Shown here in pieces: positions 10,908-23,900 of a DNA stretch of 64,000 nucleotides. The notes under the pieces were generated by a model. It was given only the letters and a program-made list of their open reading frames with translations. It was not told the DNA's origin and did no database searches. The stretch comes from Lindgomyces ingoldianus. Lineage: Eukaryota > Ascomycota > Dothideomycetes > Pleosporales > Lindgomycetaceae. Position numbers and translations under genes: made by a program. Location of the stretch: NCBI RefSeq assembly GCF_010093535.1, contig NW_022985171.1, forward strand, positions 1,584,769-1,648,768, read 5' to 3'. Position 1 is the first letter of the stretch. Each line of letters opens with the position of its first letter.

Positions 10908-13900
10908 ATGAATATGTCCAATCATGTTGAAGCTCCTGCGCCTGAAAATGAATACGGGCCCTCAAATTCCGTGGCTATCGTCGGAATGGGTAAGCTTTTG
11001 CCCTCTAGTATATGAGCATTTTGGTCTCGAAACTCACTTGATTCAGGATGTCGGTGGCCTGGTGGTGTATCCACTCCAACCCAACTGTGGGATATGCTAG
11101 CAGAAGAGAGATCTGGATACCAGGAGTTCAATGATCAAAGGATGCACCTTCCTGGGTTCTACCACCCAAATCCCCAACGCCCGGGTAGTGTACCTACTCG
11201 AGGTGCATATCTCCTTCAAGAGGATCCGAAACTGTTTGACTACGCATTATTTAGTGTAACTCCCACGGAGACGCTCACTTTGGACCCATCACACAGAAAA
11301 TTGTTGGAAGTAGTCTTTGAGGCTTTCGAAAATGCTGGAGAACCCTGGGAGAAGTTCTCCGGCTCCCGAACGGGTGTGTTTGTTGGGAACTTTACAGCTG
11401 ACCACAACCTCATGCAAAGCCGCGATTCCGACAACCCGCTACAATACGCCATAACTGGGGGTAGTAATAGTATTCTGAGTAATCGCATCAACTATTTATT
11501 CAACTTGCGTGGCCCGAGGTACCTCATACTCGATTCACCAATGCGTAGTGTGGCTGACGGGTTGAGTCTAGTCTAACGCTCGATACTGCCTGTTCTTCTT
11601 CACTATACGCCCTTCATTTCGCTGTTAATGCGATTAAGAATGGAGACTGCGATTCTGCAATTGTTGGAGCTGGCAATATCATTTTGGGACCTGATTTACA
11701 CCTCCTGCTTTCGAAATTGGGTGCTCTATCGCCGACTTCAACTTGCCATACATTTGATTCGACCGCAGATGGTTATGCCCGAGGCGAAGGGTTTGCCGCG
11801 TTCTATTTAAAGAAAACATCAGATGCCGTGGCAGGCTCATATCCAATTCGGGCAGTGATACGGGGTACTGCAGTGAATTCGTAGGTAACCCAACGCCTTC
11901 CTCGAAGTATGCTAAGTATTGGGTTCAGAAATGGTCGCACTGCTGGAATCACTCACCCTAGTACCGAGAGCCAAGAGGCAGTGATCCGTGAAGCATACGC
12001 AAATGCCAATCTGGAGCCTAGAATGACTGGTTACTTCGAAGCGCATGGGTAAGGCAGTGATATCTCACGTAATATGTGGTACTAATTTAACCCACAGAAC
12101 CGGAACCCAGGTTGGTGATCCGATTGAAGTTTCTGCCATTGGGCGAGTGTTTTCAACTGAAACGAACGTGAGCATACTTGGAATCGGCTCAGTTAGTTTC
12201 TCTCTATCCTCCCTCGTTATTTCTGGCACGGTGGTAACGACGATTATAGATTAAGTCCAACATTGGACATACGGAAGCCGCGAGTGGCATGGCTGGATTA
12301 ATGAAAAGTGTCCTTGCCTTAGAGACTGGACTGATACCCTCAACCATTAACATCAACGAGCTTAACCCCCGAAGTAGGATATATCTATATTCTTACTAAA
12401 CGACATTCATTAACATTAAACATAGTCAACTTCAACGAGGCGCGGGTAAGACCTGTAACTAAATTGGAGCCCTGGCCAAAGGATAAGCTTCGTAGGGTTA
12501 GTATAAATTCATTTGGATACGGGGGGGCAAACGGCCACTGTATTCTGGACGACGTTTCCGTCGCACTGCCGGACTACTTCAAAGGTGGGACCCGCAAGAC
12601 ACTCTGTTCTCACCCTCGTAACGGTTTCACGGATAAATTCACCCCAAGTTGTGGTCAAGTGAACGGAGCAAATCATCAACAAACACATGATGCTTCAACA
12701 CCAAGCACCAAATGTTCTCTTGAAATGCCCTTGGATTATCGTTGGAGGCGCTCATCATCATTAGTACGTGGATCCCACACGAGCACTAGACGTCTGGTTC
12801 TACTGCCATTCTCAGCTCATGAACCCAATGCACTTAGTGGGAACATGCAAGCCATTTCTAGCGTCATAAATGAGTACCGACTAGCAGATTTGGCCTATAC
12901 ATTGACTGCTAGACGTTCTAAGTTCAAAAATCGCACTTACCGAATTGTTAAGCCTGAGAAATCTTTCACGAGTTTAGATATGAAGACTCCTGTTCCCACT
13001 ATTCAGGTAACTGCGCAGAGACCCAATATTGGTTTTATTTTCACCGGTAAGTCGCTGTTTCATTTACATATTTACAGAAACCTACTTATGCATCAATTAT
13101 ATAGGACAAGGAGCTCAGTGGGACGGTATGGGAGCCCATTTGTTCGAGTACGAGGTCTTCCGCAACTCGATTGAGTATCAAGACTTAATACTTTCAAACT
13201 TGACTAATCGGCCATCCTGGACCCTCAAGGGTAGGTTCTGCCTCAACTCAGGAAACAAAAGCTAATTAATGTTCAGATATCCTGTCCACAAACCTTCCAG
13301 GAAAGTTGCATGAACCTTTAATTTCACAGACAGTGTGTACTGCTCTTCAGATTGGACTCATCGACCTTCTTTCCTCCTGGAAAGTTCAGAGTGTCGCAGC
13401 TGTCGGTCATTCTTCAGGTAATCAGGAGTGCTGACTGAATAGATAACATTAGCTGACATCGTACAAGGTGAGATTGCAGCCGCATATTCAGCTGGATTCG
13501 TCACTGCAGCGGAGGCAATCACAATTGCTTATTGTCGCGGACTCGCGGTTGATACTAACAAGAGAAGCGGCCTCATGCTAGCCGTCGAGCTTGGATATGG
13601 CGATATCGAATCTTATCTTGATGATTTTAGGCTTAGCGTCAAGGTTGCAGCTATCAATTCCCCACAAAGCGTTACTATTTCGGGAGATACAGACTCGGTC
13701 ATGGAGCTATTCGAAACACTTCGGGTTAAAGGAGTATTCAGTAGGTTCCTGCAGACTGGACGGAACGCATACCATTCCCATCACATGGCTGTGGTTGGTC
13801 AGCACTATGAAGAGGTTCTCTGCAAGGCTTTGAAGGAATTACGTGAACGGGACCTGCTCTGTTTAGAGGACCGCTATCCCCAAGCCAGCTGGTTTTCATC

Positions 13901-16900
13901 CACTATACCAGGCATGAAGACTAACAAGATCCCCGTAAGTCCTTCGTATTGGCGACAGAATTTACAATCACCAGTCCAGTTTACGCGCGCTGTAGAGGAT
14001 ATGCTGTCCTCTCCCGCACACCGTGTCGATATTCTGGTTGAAGTTGGACCCCATTCGGCTCTAAAGACACCATTGCATCAAATCTGGTCAGGAATGGGAA
14101 GAAGTGCGTCTGACTTCTACTTCTCCACACTGAGAAGGCAGGAAGATGGTCTGCGAAACATGCTCTCTCTATGTGGGAATCTGTTCTGCATGGATGCGGC
14201 AATTGATCTTACCATTGTTAATGCCATCGACCAAGTGGACGAAGAAGGGCTGCGGTATCTTCATGGGTCTGTGTGTGTTGACCTCCCAAAATACTCTTAC
14301 TGCTATGGCCCAGTATTATATCATGAAAATCGCTTTCACCGAGAATTTCGACTCCGAAGTCACCTTTGCCATGATATACTAGGAGCTAAGCAACTAGGAT
14401 GTTCCAAACTTCGACCGAGTTGGCGTAATATGCTTCGAATAAAAGATATCCCTTGGCTCAGCCATCACAGGGTAACTAACACCTTTCTATTTCCTTTATT
14501 GTAGAGTTTTGCTGATTGCATTGAACAGCTCCTTCAGCAGACAGTGTTCCCTGCCTCAGGGTATATCTGCATGGCAATTGAAGCGGCTGCACAATTTTTC
14601 TCCGATGAAAATACAACGGTCATGCCGGTTGGCTTCACGATCCGAAATCTATCCCTTATTTCGGTAATGGCCATTCCAGATGATGATATTGGTATTGAAG
14701 TGATCTTGGATCTGGATGCATCCAAACTTGCTATCTCCAAGAAAACCTCAACTTGGTACACCTTCAAGATCAGCTCCGTGGCTTCAAGGACCGACACATG
14801 GACAGAACATTGTTCAGGAATCATTATACCGCATACAGCAAAGTATGGTAAGTTATCGCATGAGCTCGTTCCGCTTGTTAATCGCTAAGCTACATATGGG
14901 ACCATAGATTCACCTACCATACCTAGCGTTATGGACACCCGGGTTTTAAGCAATTCAGGATGGTACGACAAGCTGAGTGAAGTTGGTCTGAAGTATGGTG
15001 CGAGTTTCCAAGGCCTATCTGAAATGAAAGCCGACCCACTTAAAAATGTTGCGCAAGCGAAGGTTCAGCTTCAAACTACAGCTGCACTTTTCAATGGACC
15101 CGAGTCTCCATATTTTGTCCACCCGGCTTCACTGGACATGTGTGCTCAACTAGCGCTCATCGCAGCACATGGGGGCCAAGTCGAGCAAATGAGCACAGCC
15201 TATGTGCCCTCTTTCGTTGGAGAAATGACACTCTGGGTACCGGAAGTCCAAGATGCTTCCTATGGTATCGCTGTCGCACGAGGAGAACGTCACGGTTTGC
15301 GAGGAGCTCATGCCCAGGTTCAATTGAGGAGCTCAACTGGAAATGTCCTCGTCAATATTGCGGACATCCACTGTACAGCGTATTCTGGAGGCAAAAGGAA
15401 AAAAGCCGTGATGGGCCATCCTCAAACACCATACATGCGTCTTATCTGGAAACCTTGTTTGGAAAATTTGAGCAAACAGCAAGCGCGATCGATGTTTCCA
15501 CCAACATCCGCAAGCGATAGTATCAAAAGCACTTTCGAGGATATCGACCGCTTGGGCAGCCTCATGGTCAAAGAAATTGCCTGTCGATACGGTTCGCAGC
15601 TGGATAAACGCAAACTCCCTGATCATCTCCACAAATTTCTTACCTGGGCCACAATGGCTGCACGGCGGGAATTAACGGAAACTGGGCAAGATACGTTGTC
15701 ATCGAGCTCAAGTCCCGCCCAGATAATCGATGAATTATGTTCTAAGCTCCATGATGTTGTCGAGATTCCCATCTCTAAACGCATCTTCGACAATCTCCAC
15801 GATATTCTTTCAGGGCATAAATCAGGACTCGAGCTGGTCCGCCAGGATGAGTTACATTCCAAAATGTACAATGCTGGCTTCGGAATATCCGCAGCGTATG
15901 TCCAATTAGCGCACCTCATCGAACTCCTGGCGCACAGGAATCCCCACATGAATATCCTAGAGATTGGGGCGGGCACTGGTGGAGCATCTCGTGTTGCTCT
16001 TAAAAAGCTCGACGCTGAGACTTACCTTCGACGGTATCGCGCATACACTTTCACAGATGTGTCGAGTGGCTACTTCTTAGATGCTCAGACCGAGTTCTCG
16101 AAATGTCATAAGCTTATTTTTGGTGTATTGGACATTGAACAGGATCCGTCAAGCCAAGGTTTTCAACCTGTCTACGATTTGGTCATTGCTTCATGCTCTT
16201 TACACGTTACAAGAGATGTCGATCTCACGCTGCGAAATGCCCGATCCTTACTAAAGCCCGGAGGGAAGCTGCTTATCTTGGAGTGCACTCAACCGAAGAT
16301 CACCCACGGGCTAGTTCTGGGGACGCTACCAGACTATTGGGTTGGGACGGGGAACAGCCGTACTGATAGTCCATTTTTACCTACGAATGGGTGGCATGAA
16401 AGGCTCCTACGAACAGGATTCTCCGGAATCGAAATCGATCTTAGCGACTATGCACAACCGTACACGATGATTTCCGCATTTCTCACAACAGCAATTGGTC
16501 ATGAGACCTCGAGGGTTGCTCGTGAAATTCCTTCGTCATTGCCGAGCCAGTCAGTTGTTAGCGTAATCTCGTACCTAGGCCCAGATTCTCGCTCTGATAT
16601 AAGAGCATTCCAAAGACGCGCAAACGAGCTGTTTTCCTACTCGACGTACCACTTCATTGATGATTTTGGTTATCTTCCCGATGACTCAAGGGTGATCGTT
16701 TTCTCTGGAGAAGGCCCATGGTTGATTAATAACCGAAAGAGATTCGAACAGATCAAGAAGATCCTTACAAAATCACGCTCAGTACTCTGGATCAGTGTTC
16801 AGGATGAGGTTAATGGATCGTACCCGTATCACGGAGTGACGGATGGACTCCTCAGAGTTCTTTCTGCCGAAACCAGCTCTATTGTCTATGCCAGCGTTAA

Positions 16901-19610
16901 CCTGAGCAAAAGAGATCTAGAGAGCTCTGAGTTGATGGAGCAAATCGCGCGTCTCGAAGATAATCTACAAAGAAGGTCCAATGATGCCGTTCGGGACACA
17001 GAGTATAGAGTTCTTGGCGGCGTTATTCACTTAAGTAGACTGATACCTGATTGCGAGTTCAACGAGCGCTGGTTAGAGTCTCAAACTTCCTCGGATCCAA
17101 AATTCCTGCCAATTGAAGACCAACCTCCACTAGGCGTCTCCTTTCAGACTCCTGGCATTCTCAGTTCAATATGTTTCGAAGAGGATAAAGCCTTCTGGAA
17201 GCCATTGAAAGACGATCAGATCGAAATTCGCACAGTTGCTGTTGGTTTAAACTGGAAGGTAAGTGAGGTGATAAATGATTGACGTAAGACATCGAGATAA
17301 CATGATCTAGGATTTGGCTGTATCTGCAGGGCGGCTCGACTTGGACAACTTCAGCTCGGAGTGTGCTGGTATCGTCACGAAATTGGGCAAATCTGTCAGG
17401 GCGTTCCAAGTCGGTGATAGAGTCTACGGAATCTCAAAGGGCAAGTTCGGCAACTATATGCGACTTTATGACACTCTCACGCAACATATGCAGTCAGACA
17501 ATTTTGCGGAAGGAGCAACCCTGCCAGTAGTCTATATGACTGTACTCTATGCATTCAACTACCTCGCCCATCTAACAAAGAGAGATAAGGTGTTGATTCA
17601 ATCGGCCGCTGGAGGAGTTGGTATTGCAGCGATTCGCTTCGCCAGGCACCTCAAGGCTGAAATATTTGCTACTGTCGGAACTGAAGCGAAACGCGCTTTT
17701 CTCCGAGAATCATACTGCATACCGGATTCACATATCTTCTCTTCCAAAACTCCACCGGATGTTGCTACAGTAATGAAAGCAACCCAAGGTTCTGGGTTTG
17801 ACGTTATATTGAGTACTACATCGGGCGACGTTTTCAACGAAACACTGCGATATATGGCATCTGGAGGCCGTTTCATCGATCTGGGACGCGTTGATGTGCA
17901 AAATCATGGCTCCATGTCTTTGGAGGCTTTCAGACGCAACGCAACATTCTCGTCTTTCGACCTGGGTGTCCTAATTGAGGACAAACCAGAATTCTGCGGC
18001 AGGTGAGTTATCTGGCTGCCATATCATTCCATAGATAGAAGTTAATTATCGCCAGGCTTCTTGGACAGGTTAACAACATGTTGCGCGATGGTGTCATACA
18101 ACCAATATCACCGATTAGGACTTTTGATGTCTCTCAGTTAGCTCCCGCGTTGACTTATCTTTCCATGGGAAATCATATTGGAAAGGTTGTTATTACTTAT
18201 GAAGACTCAGCAGCCCAGGTCAATGTAAGCTGGTAAATCTCACCTCTCAGCTTTTTGATAACCATGGATAGATGGTACCACCAACTACTAAAGTGCTCTT
18301 CAATGCGGACTCGAATTATATACTGGCAGGGGGGCTCGGGGGGCTGGGAAGAAGCATTTTATCCTGGATGATAGAGAGAGGAGCAAAGAATTTTATCATC
18401 TTGTCAAGGTCTAGCCCGGAAACCTCGGAAAAGAACTCCTTCTTGGCCGATGTGATATCTAGGGGCTGTTGCATAAAACACATATGTTGTGATATATCTG
18501 ACAAAATTCAGGTGGAATCTGCCATCGCTCAAGCCTCCGAGTCTGGAGTTGTCAACGGTATCGTTCACACAGCAGTATCACTTCAGGTTAGTGCAACGTT
18601 CGAGTTAAGTAGCACCGAGTCTATATCTCTGACATGGAACGTAGGACAAAATTTTCGACTCTCTTTCATTCTCCGAATGGGAACGTGGCCTCGCAGTCAA
18701 AGTGAATGGCACCATCAACCTTCACAACGCATCACTACATCTGCCCCTCGATTTCTTCGTCTTGCTCAGCTCTATTTCCGCTCAAGTCGCCCTACCTACA
18801 CAGTCTACTTACTGTGCTTCTAATGGTTTCCAAAATGAATTTGCAAGGTACCGTCGAAGCCAGGGATTACCAGGAACATCCGTGGAGTTCGGCTTGATAG
18901 AAGAAGTGGGAGAGCTGGGGCAGAACACGGTGTACCGAAATGCTGCGTTGCGCAATGGACTTTATCATACGAGTGAATTTGAGTTTCTGCAGCACCTCGA
19001 ATACGCATTCTCAAAGCTAAATTGCCAGAGGCATGAAAGAGAATGGGCTCGATACGACCCTTTTGCTGATGCGCATTTGATCACTTCTTTAGATCCCTCC
19101 AGGTTGTCGCAACACGAAAAGGCACAACGCAAAGAGAAGACTGACCAGAATGATGAGCCCTCATCCAACCCGTGGTGGCACCTCAATGCTAGATTCTCGC
19201 ACATAGTCCAAGCGATGGACAATCTTGATAACTTAGACGGAAGCCTACCTGCAACAACGAATACCCCTACGGAATCAAGCAAGCGTTCCTGCTCTGCACT
19301 TTTACAACTGGATCCTCTTATTGAGTCCGGCAAACTAGAAGACGCCGTTTCTTCAGTCACGGAAGTGATCGTTAGGCGCATGGCGGACATGCTGTTCATA
19401 TCCGCAGCTGGAATTCAATCCACCAAGGGTATTGCGGAGTATGGGATGGATAGCTTGATTGCCGCTGAGCTGCGGAATTGGTTCATAAGTACTTACAAGT
19501 GTACGATCTCCTTCATGAAGCTACTTGATTCGGCCACTAGTATCGGCGATCTGGCTGAGATCGTGGTGAAAGGGAGATTAGAAACCCTTAGTGAGAAATT
19601 AGGTGACTGA
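10908..19610 (+). CDS. Highly reducing type I polyketide synthase (KS-AT-DH-MT-ER-KR-ACP)
   Basis: Iterative HR-PKS, 2,634 aa. Exons: 10908-10989, 11047-11518, 11572-11880, 11929-12048, 12098-12191, 12250-12373, 12426-13046, 13105-13230, 13277-13417, 13468-14471, 14529-14847, 14908-17258, 17311-18002, 18056-18224, 18272-18586, 18645-19610; coding length 7,905 bp and every phase agrees. KS: Cys192 (DTACSSS), His327, His366. AT: Ser695 in GHSSG, then YHSHHM. DH: His1030 and Asp1214 (DMCAQ), but Gln1034 replaces the usual glycine of HxxxGxxxxP. C-Me[11 protein letters not shown] at 1487-1496. ER: AAGGVG at 2020-2025. KR: GGLGGLG near 2228 with Lys2332, Ser2356, Tyr2369, Asn2373. ACP: Ser2583 in GMDSL. 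No thioesterase or reductive release domain, as usual for the class. A second ATG at 10914 has the better context (A at -3). Product unknown. Confidence 0.95.
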
Positions 19611-20241
19611 AAGTGCAGGGGGTTTCGAAGCAGTTTATCATTGAAACTAAAGGGATCGCCGAATTGTTAAATTGGGTATTATGTAGAATAAGTTAAATGA
19701 TGACAACTCTGGAATCTGGATTTGGAAATATCTCCAATTTTGCTACAGGAAATGTAGATAAACTAGCGCGCAATATCCTCAACAGGAACTTCGTTTAGTA
19801 TTTGAATCTAAGGCTCCGCTACTCCGGCCTGTTTGCTGTGTCACGCAAATAGGTCAACTGCACGACGCGTCATCTATCCGCTTCCTCAAAAATCATCGGT
19901 GGCACTTAATTCCCATAAAGCGCTTAAAATTGCTCCACACAGCAACATTGTAAGATAACCTACGCATAGGTTCTGCCGAGGACGAAAATCTCTTCCTCTC
20001 CAGGTCCTGGGCCCGATATAAAGCTGTCAACAAGCCAAGTCACTATTTGTCGCATACAGCTATCCGTCTATATATATCCTTCTGTTGTGCTAGCTGGTAG
20101 GTTGACCTTTTGGCAAACGCAACACTATTTGTTAGGACAATGAATCAGCATCTTCTGTTAGCGCGCAATGTGCAATTCCCGAAATTCCCTTACTACTTGG
20201 TTTTCCTGCCTAAAACTGCCACTTTTATAAATTTAACTATA
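19611..20241. other. Gene-free boundary between the cluster and the AT-rich compartment
   Basis: About 630 bp holding the PKS 3' UTR and then sequence of falling GC content. No gene or complete repeat recognised; the first transposon remnant begins at 20242. Confidence 0.5.
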
Positions 20242-20305
20242 ACGTATTTCGCAGGCAAGCAGTCCATACAAGCAAACAGTCTACTTTAACTAAATTTTCA
20301 CACCT
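20242..20305 (+). mobile_element. Terminal fragment of a Pogo-like family-3 transposon
   Basis: Begins ACGTATTTCGC directly after a TA, like the terminal repeats of the other Pogo-like elements here, and carries two CAGTC(C/T)A words 17 bp apart. It is cut off at 20306 by the 201-bp LTR. A second, more decayed start of the same family is at 58487. No matching opposite end was found. Confidence 0.5.
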
Positions 20306-20506
20306 TGTATAAGGTCGGATGTCCTAGAACAGGCCTGTATGGCCTCACCTGACCTGTTTAGAGGTCACATGACCTGTGCTTTGTATATAATCACAAATCC
20401 TAACAAGCAAGGCCTAGCAGCAATTTGTGTCTCTAACCATGCACTTTTATCCTTTTAAACCCCTACTTTTAATGCTATCTATTCTACTTACTCTCTTATA
20501 TTTGCA
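20306..20506 (+). repeat. 201-bp LTR, Gypsy-201 family, RIP-decayed copy
   Basis: TGTATAAGG...TTTGCA, aligned end to end with the LTRs at 45307 and 52605. It is much more T/A-rich than those copies, with mostly C-to-T and G-to-A differences. About 50 bp of internal sequence follow to 20558, where a Pogo-like transposon is inserted. The internal sequence resumes at 58233. Confidence 0.85.
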
Positions 20507-20619
20507 TTTAAATTGCTTACATAAGCTAGTATACTGCTAAAAGCAACCTTTTTCTATAACGTACTTCACAGGCAAGTTGCTTACACACCTAAGTTGCTTA
20601 CTTTTGCTAAGACCCTACT

Positions 20620-20937
20620 TGTCACGGTATCCTCCCCGGATCCCAGACATAACCGTATTAGACGCGTACTAGAGTATTATTAGTGCACGTCTAACATAAA
20701 CACAACATAACATAGACATAAACTTAAGCATAAACTACCTTAACACTAACTAAACTTAAAATAGGCTTAATTTATACCTAAAGCACTTAGACTTTTAAGC
20801 TAAGTATTTAATTACTAATTTCCTTTTAAACTTTTTTATTTTTTATATAATATCTTATACATACTATAATACCTTACATAATAATTAAACTAGACTTCTA
20901 TAAAGCTCTATAACCTTACTTATGCATAATTATAACA
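20620..20937 (+). repeat. 5' LTR of the 318-bp-LTR Gypsy
   Basis: Starts TGTCACGGTATCC, ends ATTATAACA. It differs from the 3' LTR mainly by C/T and G/A changes concentrated in its second half. Confidence 0.9.
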
Positions 20938-23900
20938 TTACATTATGTTAAAACTTTAGCTAAGAATAGCCTTTAAATTTAATTTAATAAGCTTAGTACT
21001 TATATAACTTTAAGCTATTAAAGTAAGCTAAAAAGCTTTCTAAAAAGCACTTACTTTATAAAAAAGCTACTATATTATAAACTTAAAAGCTTTTTAAAAG
21101 GACTTTAAAAAACAGCTTTATATTATTAAGTAGTTTATTTCTGCTTTAACTTTTATTATAGTAGTAAAAACTAAGAACCTACTAGCTTTAAAGCTTACCT
21201 AGAAGTCTAAAGATAGCTTAACTCTTTTCTATTTAATGCTGCCTATAACCTGTAACTTTTTTAACTTAGTAATAAAATCTAACTAACTCTCTAATCCTTT
21301 ACTATTTAATAAAAAATAAAAAGACTTACTTTTTTTTTATATAAGCTCTAATATAAACTTAAAGAAAATATAGACTAATTCTCTTTTAAATGCTCTTAGT
21401 TACTATATGCCTACTTTTAACTTAACTATAATATAATAGCCTTAATTAACTTACTAATAAATAAAAATATTATTAACTTAGATTAATTTATAGTGTTTTT
21501 ATAAGTAACTTATAAAGACTTAAATAAAAAGTTAATAGCCTTAAGTTACCTAAACACTTTATAATAAATAAAAAAAAGCTTTACTTTACACTTTATTAAG
21601 TTCTACTAACTTACATCTAATATAGGCCTAAATAAGGTAAGTTTAATTATAGCCTTATATAACTCCCTCTTAACTAAACTATAACACGCTATAGTAGAAG
21701 AACCTCTTTTAAATAACCTTAACATGTATGTAAACCTAATTACTACTTATAATAATAACATAAGGTTTCTTTCTATATAAGCCCTAATACACCTCTAAAC
21801 TAGTGTAGTTATAAATAAAAACTCTAACATAATAAAAATTAATTTAAATTATGCTTTAGTTAGTTTTAAAAAGTGTAAAAATTATAAAAAAAAAGTTAAT
21901 ACTTTAAGTATAGTAAATATAGTTATATTTTTTAAAACTGCTTTATTCTCTTTTTTTAAGTTTACATAAGTAGTGCTGCTAGCACTTATTAAAGATTTTT
22001 ACTATTTTAATTTTATTTTTATAAAAGTTTTATTTTATATTTAAGCCCTAATCTTTTTTGCTACTTTTAACATAGCTGCAGCTATAGCAGTAGAAGCCTG
22101 TAAAAAGGCTTGTTCTAAGGCTAAGTTACTCTCTAAGACTAATTTAATACTAGATCTTTACTAACTTATAAGCTAAGTCCCCTACTAATAACTAAAAGTA
22201 CTAAGTTAATATTCTTATATATTTATAATAAAAAACTATATTAGCTTTAATATAAGCTCTTATTAACTTAGAAGTAAATAGCATAGGTTATATTAATAAA
22301 AAACTAGTATATAAACTAAATCTTTAATTAATACTACTTACTTAAATAATTTACTTAACTAGATTTAATAAAAAATAACTTAAAAAAAGTTTTATTTTTT
22401 ATACTATAACTATTATAATTACTTACTAACACTATAAAAAGCAGATTAAGCTCTATATAATAAACATAAAATGTTATAACCTAATTTTAGAATAACTATA
22501 GCTATATTAGCATAAGGTTGCTTTTAATTACTAAAAGTAAGCTCTAAACTTTAACTTTTTTTAATGCTAAGACATATGCTTACACTTACACCTAAATAAC
22601 ACCTAAGTAGCACTTAATATAGAAGGTCTCTAGACTTACTTTTTAATACCTTAAAAAAAACTACTTAAGCTAGGCTAATAAGCTAGGCCTTTTACTAAAA
22701 TAGGCTATATAAAATAATTTAACAACTGCTTAAACTTAAAAAAAAAAAGCTTTTAAAAAATTATTACCTACTTAATTTAGATATAAACTAGAACTTAAAT
22801 AGCAAATAAACATCTACTATATAAAACCTACTTTATTTATAACTCTAGCTTAACAACTAGATTATAAAATCTACATAGTTATAATTTCTAATATAGACTA
22901 AGCTTTAGCTCTCTAAAAACACACTAACTTAAAAATAATAGTTCTTTAAGACTACTATAACTTATTATATATCTTTTTCTAAAATAAGTCTAATAAGCTT
23001 TTAATATAACATTTATATAATTACTAAATAACTTTTAAGCCTAGTAAATAACCTAGTTATAAGCTACTATATAAAATGTTACTAAATAAATTAAAAGTGC
23101 TTTAAAAATACCTTAACAAGAATTTAAAAAAAAGGTTTATTTAAGCTAGCTTTTTACTAGTAGTGTTATTTATACTATTAATAAAAAAACCTTAGGGTAG
23201 GCTTTAATTCTATGTTAACTACTAAGAACTAAATACTATTACTATTAAAAACTAATACTTAATTTCTTTTTTATAAAAAACTTTAAGCTAACTAAGTAAA
23301 GTAAAGTATTTTATAAAGTTAAATATTATTACTACTTTTAATAAGCTAAGAATAGTAAAGGGTGATAAGTAGCTAATAGCATTTTAAACCTAATACAGAC
23401 TATTTAAGTACTTAGTAATGCCTTTTAGCTTAGCTAACACGCCTAGTACTTTTTAACATTTTATAAACAACTTACTCTAACCCTACCTAAACATGTTCTG
23501 TATTATATATATTAATAATATTCTAATCTATAGTAATAGCCTTTTAGAGCATAAACAGCATGTACGCCTAGTGCTAAAAGCTATAAAAGAAGCAGGTCTG
23601 TAACTTAACATAGATAAATATAAGTTCTACTAATTAAAGGTTATATATTTAAGATATGTAATCTTTATAGATAGCATTTAAATAAACCCTATTAAGGTTT
23701 AGACTATGCTAGATTAGTAATACTTAAAAGACATAAAAAACATTTAAGCTTTTATAAAATTTGCTAACTTTTACTAATAATTTATTAACAACTTTTTATA
23801 GCTAGTAAGCCTTATAATTACACTTACTAAAAAAAAGATTTAATTTAACTTTAACTTAAATTACTAATAGTCTTTTAACTAGCTAAAAAAAGCCTTTACT

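Noticed and set aside
10908..19610. PKS appearing as many broken frames, suggesting a pseudogene
   Set aside because: All breaks coincide with GT..AG introns of about 45-60 bp, and the spliced length is an exact multiple of three with KS, AT, KR and ACP active-site residues present.
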